41,174 bases of DNA from a virus: positions 1 to 41,174 of the IMG/VR virus record IMGVR_UViG_3300047409_000291; one strand, written 5' to 3'. Below are positions 36,434-41,174 of the stretch, piece after piece (position 1 is the first letter of the stretch; every line of letters begins with the position of its first letter). A program made the position numbers and the translations under genes. A model generated the notes under the pieces. It was not told where the DNA came from. It did not search any database and saw only the letters and a program-made list of their open reading frames with translations.

Positions 36434-37546
36434 ATGGGAATTAATCGCATGGGGGCCGGGAGCTACGACCAAGGCCACACGCCGCTGCCAATCAACCTCA
36501 CCTCGGGGCAGTTGTTCATGATCCCCTCGGGGCAGTATCAAGTGCTACCGGGCCTGTACACGTTCTTGCAATGGTGGGACGCGGCGACGCAAGTTTGGCG
36601 CGTGCTGACGACGCCCGCGCAGTCGGCGGGGGCGATCGTATCGAGCGACGGGGCGAACTGGCGGCTTGCGAACCTGACCGGGACGATGGTTGGGGCGTCG
36701 CTCCAGACCGCGGGCACGGGCCTCGTGAACGGCATCTATCCGGCAGGCACCGGGAACGGCACGGCTTCCGCGCCTACGGTTACGATGTCCGCCGCCGGCG
36801 GCTCGATCGTGGCGACGGTCAATGCGATTGTCGGCGGGGCGATCAATTCGACCATCGCCATTACGAATGCGGGCACCGGCTACACGCGCGCGCCGATCTT
36901 GCAGATCGGACCGCCTCCGCTTGGCGGCGTGCCGGCGACGGCGTTCTGTACCGTGTCCGCCGCTGGCCTCATTAACGCGGTGACGGTGACGAATCAGGGC
37001 GCCGGGTACACGGTGGCGCCGCCGGTGACGGTGACGCGGGCGCCGGGTGACACAACTGGCACCGGTGGGGTCCTAACAGTTAACCCCGTGCTCACGGGTT
37101 CTGGCGGCTATACGGCGCTGACGCAGGCGAATAACGGCGCGGGCATGACGTCCGTTCCGACCTTCACCTTCGCGCCGACGACGGGCACCCCGGCTGCGAC
37201 CGCCGTCATGTGCTTCACGATCACGACGGGCGTGGCGCAGACCGCGGCATCGAACCTCGGAACCGGCAACATCGGATTTGCAATCGGCGCGTTGGCTACG
37301 GCGCAATCCATCAACACGAATCCGGCAATCACGACGGGGCTATTCGTTCCGCGTCCTGGCTACACGGCGTTCAACACCACGGCCACGGGCGGCGTGACGT
37401 TCTTGGATGGCGGGCTGCACCAGATCATTCCGACCGGCATTGCTTACGCGAGCGATTCCAACGGCACGATTTCCGCCGCGGTCACGATCGTTGCGCAGAC
37501 CGTCGGCGGAGCGGCGTCGGACCTGTCGTACCTGCTTCCGCTGTAA
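36434..37546 (+). CDS. Beta-rich head decoration candidate with GxGY repeats
   Basis: A 370-residue Gly/Thr/Ala-rich protein following the capsid gene at AAGGAGAACATTC. Two modules read AITNAGTGYTRAPILQIG and VTVTNQGAGYTVAPPVTV, the same GxGYxxAPxVTV pattern found inside the adaptor at 37998. The repetitive beta structure and position suggest a head-decoration or head-fibre protein. Confidence 0.7.
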   Translation: MGINRMGAGSYDQGHTPLPINLTSGQLFMIPSGQYQVLPGLYTFLQWWDAATQVWRVLTTPAQSAGAIVSSDGANWRLANLTGTMVGASLQTAGTGLVNGIYPAGTGNGTASAPTVTMSAAGGSIVATVNAIVGGAINSTIAITNAGTGYTRAPILQIGPPPLGGVPATAFCTVSAAGLINAVTVTNQGAGYTVAPPVTVTRAPGDTTGTGGVLTVNPVLTGSGGYTALTQANNGAGMTSVPTFTFAPTTGTPAATAVMCFTITTGVAQTAASNLGTGNIGFAIGALATAQSINTNPAITTGLFVPRPGYTAFNTTATGGVTFLDGGLHQIIPTGIAYASDSNGTISAAVTIVAQTVGGAASDLSYLLPL

Positions 37547-37562
37547 GGTTCCACGTGGAATA
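37547..37562. promoter_or_regulatory. parS-like palindrome
   Basis: A 16-bp site GGTTCCACGTGGAATA agrees with the bacterial parS consensus TGTTNCACGTGNAACA at all defined positions except the first and the fifteenth. The inner 12 bp TTCCACGTGGAA (37549-37560) are a perfect palindrome. It lies in the 28-bp gap between two late genes. No ParB was found in the window. Confidence 0.4.
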
Positions 37563-37574
37563 TAGGGGCAGACT

Positions 37575-37985
37575 ATGATCCGCCAGCAAACCGTTTTCGT
37601 AGCGAACCACGGCGCGAAGCCGTTCCGCGACCGCTACAACGGCGAGGACTTCACGATTCCCGCTGGCGGCGTCGAGGAAATGCTGGTAGAAACCGCCGAA
37701 CTCTGCCTCGGCTTCGGCGAAGAGGACAAGACGCGCGTCATCCGCCGGCTCGGGCTCGCCTTCACGCTGGACGACATGCCGAAGGCGCTGGAACGGCTTT
37801 CGGAATTCTCATTTCATCTTACCGAGAAAGAAGCGCGCGCGCATCAACCAATCTCCGGCCCCTCCGTCCCGGCTGGTGATGACGAAACCGGCGCGGGGAT
37901 GACTGCCTACCCCGCGCCGGGAGTAGCGCGAAAATTGGGACCACTGGACAAGCTCGCAGCCGCCAGACAAGCGCAAGCGGGCTAA
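37575..37985 (+). CDS. Small head/connector protein
   Basis: A 136-residue protein after AGGGGCAGACT. N-terminal beta strands (QQTVFVANHGAKPFRDRY, FTIPAGGVEEMLVETAEL) and a helical charged C-terminus. Located between the decoration and adaptor genes; a capsid or connector accessory is likely. Confidence 0.65.
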   Translation: MIRQQTVFVANHGAKPFRDRYNGEDFTIPAGGVEEMLVETAELCLGFGEEDKTRVIRRLGLAFTLDDMPKALERLSEFSFHLTEKEARAHQPISGPSVPAGDDETGAGMTAYPAPGVARKLGPLDKLAAARQAQAG

Positions 37986-37997
37986 CAAGCCCGCGCA

Positions 37998-38849
37998 ATG
38001 GCGCTCAATCAGTACGTCATTCAAGTTCAGAGGCTCCTTCACGACGCGGCCGGGCAGTTTACGAGCGTCGCGGAGATCGGCGACTACGTAAACGCCGCCC
38101 GCACGCGCGTAGTCCGCGACACCGGCTGCAATCGCCTTCTGCAAACGCTGTACCTGTCCACTGGCGTTGAGGTCTATCCATTTGGAGGCATCAGTGGTTT
38201 CCAGATCACCGCGCCCGGTACCGGCTACGTCACCGCGCCCGCCGTCACCATCGCCGGACCGGGAGTAACGGGCGGTGTAACCGCGACTGCCGTTGCCACA
38301 GTCACGGGGGGCGCGGTGACGGACATCGTAGTGACCAATCCGGGGACGCTGTACGCGAGCACGCCCGCAGTCAGTTTCGGCGGGCCCGGCACGGGCGCTG
38401 CAGCAACCGCCTATTTCATCAATTCAAGCACCATCGATTGCGTGAATCTCTCGGTGTATTCGGGCAATTCGCGCATCGTGCTCGCCTACAGGGACTGGTC
38501 AACCTTCAACGCGCTTGCCCGCAGTTTTGTCGGAACCCCCGGCAGGCCCGTTGTCTTCTCCATCTACGGCTACACGCAAACCTACGTCGCCAAAATCCCG
38601 GATCAGGCATACAAGGCGGACTTCGATTCAGTGCAGCAGCCGCCGCCGCTTGTCGATAACACGAGTCTGGAAGTGATTCCGATTGTGATGCAAGACCCGG
38701 TGCAGTATTTCGCTGCGCACTTGGCGAAGATCAAGGCGCAGAAGTGGAGCGAAGCCGAGATGTTTTATCAGCGCTACAACAACGAGATTATCAAAGCGAT
38801 CAACTCGGCGTACACGCGCAGACTCAAGCACCCCTATGCTGTGAGTTGA
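37998..38849 (+). CDS. Head-to-tail adaptor with an inserted beta module
   Basis: A 283-residue protein. The N-terminus (YVIQVQRLLHDAAGQFTSVA, YVNAARTRVVRDTG) and the C-terminus (EVIPIVMQDPVQYFAAHLAK, QRYNNEIIKAINSAYTRR) are those of podoviral adaptors. Between them, about residues 65-150, is a Gly-rich beta module (ITAPGTGYVTAPAVTIAGPG then VTNPGTLYASTPAVSFGGP) like the repeats of the decoration candidate at 36434. It would dock the tail nozzle onto the portal ring. Confidence 0.75.
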   Translation: MALNQYVIQVQRLLHDAAGQFTSVAEIGDYVNAARTRVVRDTGCNRLLQTLYLSTGVEVYPFGGISGFQITAPGTGYVTAPAVTIAGPGVTGGVTATAVATVTGGAVTDIVVTNPGTLYASTPAVSFGGPGTGAAATAYFINSSTIDCVNLSVYSGNSRIVLAYRDWSTFNALARSFVGTPGRPVVFSIYGYTQTYVAKIPDQAYKADFDSVQQPPPLVDNTSLEVIPIVMQDPVQYFAAHLAKIKAQKWSEAEMFYQRYNNEIIKAINSAYTRRLKHPYAVS

Positions 38850-38850
38850 C

Positions 38851-40380
38851 ATGGTGAACGCGCGCGCACTCGCTGCTGAAACGCTAGACCAGGATTTGGC
38901 GATAAAGGACTTCGCCGGCATCAACACGCAGGCGCAGCGCACGGCGATTGACGAAAAGGAATTCTCCTGGCTTGAAAACGTGATGCCGGTAGGCTATGCG
39001 AACCTGCGCTGCATTCCTGCGCCGACGCTGGTTGCGACGATACCGGCAGTGACGATCAACTATTGGAAGTACGCGAACATCGGCAACGTGGACTTTCAGT
39101 TGTGCTTCAACGTGGGAGGCGGCGGGCACGCGTTGAACCTCGCCACGTTCGCCGTCACCGTGATTGCGGCGGGCGGAACCTTTGTCGGTCAGGTGTCAAT
39201 GGCGCAGTGGAAAAACGAGCGCGCGTTGATCGTCGCGGCGAACGGCTACTGGAGTTGGGACCCTATCGGCGGGCTCGTCGCGCTTGCCTCGATCACAGGC
39301 GCCCCCGCGTTCGGCGCGCTGATCGCCACTTACGCGGGCCGCGTGTGGATCGGGTTCCTGCGCACGGTCACTTTCTCTGGGCCGAACAGTTATCAGGACT
39401 TCACGACGGCGAGCTCGGGCGGCGCCTTCATCGTCACCGACGAAACGCTCCATTCGAATATCACGGCGCTTTTCACGGCGAACAATTTCCTCTACATCGC
39501 TGGCAGCACGTCATTCAACATCGTGTCGGATGTGCGCCTTGGCACCGGCACGCCGACACCGACGCTTTTTTCCAACACGAACATTTCGGCGCTGATCGGC
39601 TCGTCGCAGCGCATGTCGATCTTCGCCTACTACCGGCTTATCGCGTTTGTGACCGATAGCGGCTTCTACGTGTTGAACGGCGCGACGCCGCGGAAAATTT
39701 CGGACAAGCTGGACGGCGTATTCCGAGACTTGGTTTATCAGGACTTAGTTTCAGGGGGTCCTGCGAACATCTATCAGATTTTGTGCCTCGCGTTTCTGTT
39801 TCGTTATAACGATGCGGCGCGCGGCGAACGGGCGCTCATCGCGATTCTTTTCAACGACAAGTGGTTCTTAGCCAGCCAGGGCGACGCGCTGACCCTCATC
39901 GCGGGCGGCTTTCAGGCGGAGAAAACGGCGCTCTTCGGCACGGACGGCACGAACATCTACAAGCTCTTTTCCGATACTACGGCGCCGATTGATACCAAGA
40001 TTCAGACGGCGCTATGGCCGATGAAAGAGCCCACGCGCATGAAGGAAGGCCAAAAGGCAGGGGTCGAAGTGACCACGGTTGCGCATCCTTTCTGGTTGAG
40101 CTTGTCGCTCGATTCTGACTTCGGCACCGTGCCCGTGATGCTCTCGGCAACGAACACCGGGCAGTGGTTCAACGCAGCTGGGCAGTTGGGGCAGTGGTTC
40201 AACGCGGCGCTCGTCACCGGGGACTGGATATTTTCGGGCTTCAACATTTTCCAGGGCGATGCCGAATTCAAGGGCAGGTATCTTGGCTTCACGATGACGT
40301 CGCAGTCTCCCGCGTACATCGTCGAAGGGTTCTTGACGCAATACAGCCGCTCGACCGACTGGGCGACGCGCGCACAGTAG
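38851..40380 (+). CDS. Tail nozzle/stopper-like protein (gp10-type)
   Basis: A 509-residue protein starting 1 bp after the adaptor stop. DFAGINTQAQRTAIDEKEFS, then WLENVMPVGYANLRC is the N-terminal signature of podoviral tail-nozzle proteins (F-x-GIN...R...E...LEN..P..NLR). Repeated strand motifs (WLSLSLDSDFGTVPV, QWFNAAGQLGQWFNA) fit a beta-propeller body. It closes the tail tube and triggers ejection. Confidence 0.8.
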   Translation: MVNARALAAETLDQDLAIKDFAGINTQAQRTAIDEKEFSWLENVMPVGYANLRCIPAPTLVATIPAVTINYWKYANIGNVDFQLCFNVGGGGHALNLATFAVTVIAAGGTFVGQVSMAQWKNERALIVAANGYWSWDPIGGLVALASITGAPAFGALIATYAGRVWIGFLRTVTFSGPNSYQDFTTASSGGAFIVTDETLHSNITALFTANNFLYIAGSTSFNIVSDVRLGTGTPTPTLFSNTNISALIGSSQRMSIFAYYRLIAFVTDSGFYVLNGATPRKISDKLDGVFRDLVYQDLVSGGPANIYQILCLAFLFRYNDAARGERALIAILFNDKWFLASQGDALTLIAGGFQAEKTALFGTDGTNIYKLFSDTTAPIDTKIQTALWPMKEPTRMKEGQKAGVEVTTVAHPFWLSLSLDSDFGTVPVMLSATNTGQWFNAAGQLGQWFNAALVTGDWIFSGFNIFQGDAEFKGRYLGFTMTSQSPAYIVEGFLTQYSRSTDWATRAQ

Positions 40381-40390
40381 AGAATTCACC

Positions 40391-41026
40391 ATGCCAGCAC
40401 CCGTAACGATCACCACCTTTGCGAATCTCTCGGCGCCGTGGAGCCTCGTGCAACTCGATGCGAATTTCGCGGCGATCAAAGCGGGCATTGCCAGCACGAA
40501 CACGTTCGGAAATTATCTGGTCGATACGGGCGCGGCCAACGCGTATGTCGTGAGCTTGCCAGCCGGCGTAACGGCGACGCTCGCGGCGGGGCTTGCGATT
40601 CAGTTCCTCGCGGCCACGACCAACACCGGGGCCTCTACGCTTAATGCCTATGGCACGGGCACGGTTCCGATCACGAACTTCGATGGCAGCGCGATTGCCG
40701 CGGGCACGATCCGGGCGGGCGCGGTGGTGTCGGTGGTGTACGACGGAACGCAGTACAAATTGGTGGGGCAGGGCGCGAGCGGCGCGGCGTTCGTCTATGG
40801 CGAAGTTCCCGGCGGCGTGGTGAACGGCGTAGGCGCAAGCGGGAACACCGTTTTTACGTGCGCCTTCGCCCCTTCGCCCGCTGCAAGTCTTGTTGTCTAC
40901 CATAAAAACGGGCCTCCATTTATGGGCTTCGGCGTGGATTTCACCCTGGTAGGCCAGACATTCACGTTCAACGCCCCATCGACGCCTCAGGCGGGCGACC
41001 TCTTGCGCATCAACTATCAGCGATGA
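40391..41026 (+). CDS. Short fibre-type protein
   Basis: A 211-residue protein after GAATTCACC. FGNYLVDTGAANAYVVSLP, LAAGLAIQFLAATTNTGAST and AGAVVSVVYDGTQYKLVGQ form the conserved N-terminal domain of short phage fibres, ending in a beta C-terminus (FTLVGQTFTFNAPSTPQAGD). Probable receptor-binding or fibre-base protein. The stop overlaps the start of the gene that crosses the end of the window. Confidence 0.7.
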   Translation: MPAPVTITTFANLSAPWSLVQLDANFAAIKAGIASTNTFGNYLVDTGAANAYVVSLPAGVTATLAAGLAIQFLAATTNTGASTLNAYGTGTVPITNFDGSAIAAGTIRAGAVVSVVYDGTQYKLVGQGASGAAFVYGEVPGGVVNGVGASGNTVFTCAFAPSPAASLVVYHKNGPPFMGFGVDFTLVGQTFTFNAPSTPQAGDLLRINYQR

Positions 41027-41174
41027 ATTTATCCGCACTCCAAGATTTCGACATGCAGAACGCGGGCGCGCTGGTGCAGTTCTTGGACATCAACGACCTT
41101 GCACACGAAACCATTTACGGCGCTCTCATGGAGCAGTTGCAGGTGGTGAGCGCGCATTACCCGCTATTCACGAC
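41023..41174 (+). CDS. Small phage protein with repeated His motifs (5' part; continues at base 1)
   Basis: The ATG at 41023 overlaps the previous stop (ATGA) and adds MNLSALQDFD to the frame that resumes at base 6. Joined, the gene encodes 112 residues. Bases from 41048 onward are the repeated copy of 1-127, so this entry and the entry 1-314 are one gene; see that entry for the protein. Confidence 0.8.
   Translation, partial: MNLSALQDFDMQNAGALVQFLDINDLAHETIYGALMEQLQVVSAHYPLFT
41048..41174. repeat. Direct terminal repeat, right copy (circular closure)
   Basis: Identical to bases 1-127; see the left copy. Removing one copy gives the 41,047-bp circle. Confidence 0.9.

Noticed and set aside
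1-41174. A temperate phage with integrase and repressor
   Set aside because: No tyrosine or serine recombinase, attachment-site core or cI-like repressor was found; the divergent operator alone does not show lysogeny.
1-41174. CRISPR array or tRNA genes
   Set aside because: No regularly spaced 25-40 bp repeats with unique spacers, and no cloverleaf with a conserved T-loop, were seen; GC-rich hairpins near 18000 and 21000 do not fold as tRNAs.

Overview
This window is a complete circular genome of a short-tailed (podovirus-like) double-stranded DNA phage, opened at an arbitrary point. Bases 1-127 are repeated exactly as 41048-41174, so the unique circle is 41,047 bp, and one small gene (41023 through the join to 314) crosses the ends. 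The GC-rich composition, the dense ATGA/TAATG start-stop overlaps and the look of the small proteins suggest a betaproteobacterial (Burkholderiales-like) host; that is inference. No integrase, lysogeny repressor, tRNA, CRISPR array, reverse transcriptase, tape-measure or sheath gene was recognised, so a lytic podovirus is the simplest reading.

Layout. (1) 25301-41174 and 1-9757, rightward: morphogenesis. A RuvC-like resolvase, a KTSC protein, two 38-residue membrane peptides, a winged-helix protein and an HNH nuclease lead into the large terminase, which carries a 331-residue LAGLIDADG intein. Then come portal, a second HNH nuclease, a scaffold candidate, major capsid protein, a decoration candidate, adaptor, tail nozzle, fibre-type proteins, three large ejection-protein candidates and more fibre genes, one with a signal peptide. 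(2) 9757-12961, rightward: lysis region with a Pam3-gp28-type holin candidate, several small membrane proteins, a coiled-coil membrane protein and a lytic transglycosylase-like endolysin. (3) 20034 down to 12966, leftward: early operon of small proteins plus a recombination pair, a Sak4-like P-loop ATPase and a RecE-like PD-(D/E)XK protein whose second catalytic acid appears to be serine. (4) 20175-25187, rightward: HTH protein, small proteins, RepA-like hexameric helicase, iteron-like repeats and zinc-ribbon proteins.

The two early operons diverge at 20035-20174. There a perfect 11-bp inverted repeat lies between two promoters, which looks like a compact switch.

The most striking signal is non-coding. 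At 18087-18059 (minus strand) a consensus promoter (TTGACA, 17 bp, TATGAT) starts directly after a stop codon. It would transcribe about 360 nt with an end-closing helix, a potential pseudoknot (9 bp and 14 bp), a competing hairpin and a U8 tract, all upstream of the recombination genes. I could not match it to tmRNA, RNase P RNA, 6S RNA or a group I or II intron. It is either a new phage ncRNA or a long riboregulatory leader. Other non-coding elements are a run of GC-rich hairpins (20845-21113), an iteron-like array (23131-23229), a pair of perfect DnaA-box matches (25207-25235), a near-match to bacterial parS (37547-37562) and a 5 x 11-bp repeat (34139-34193).
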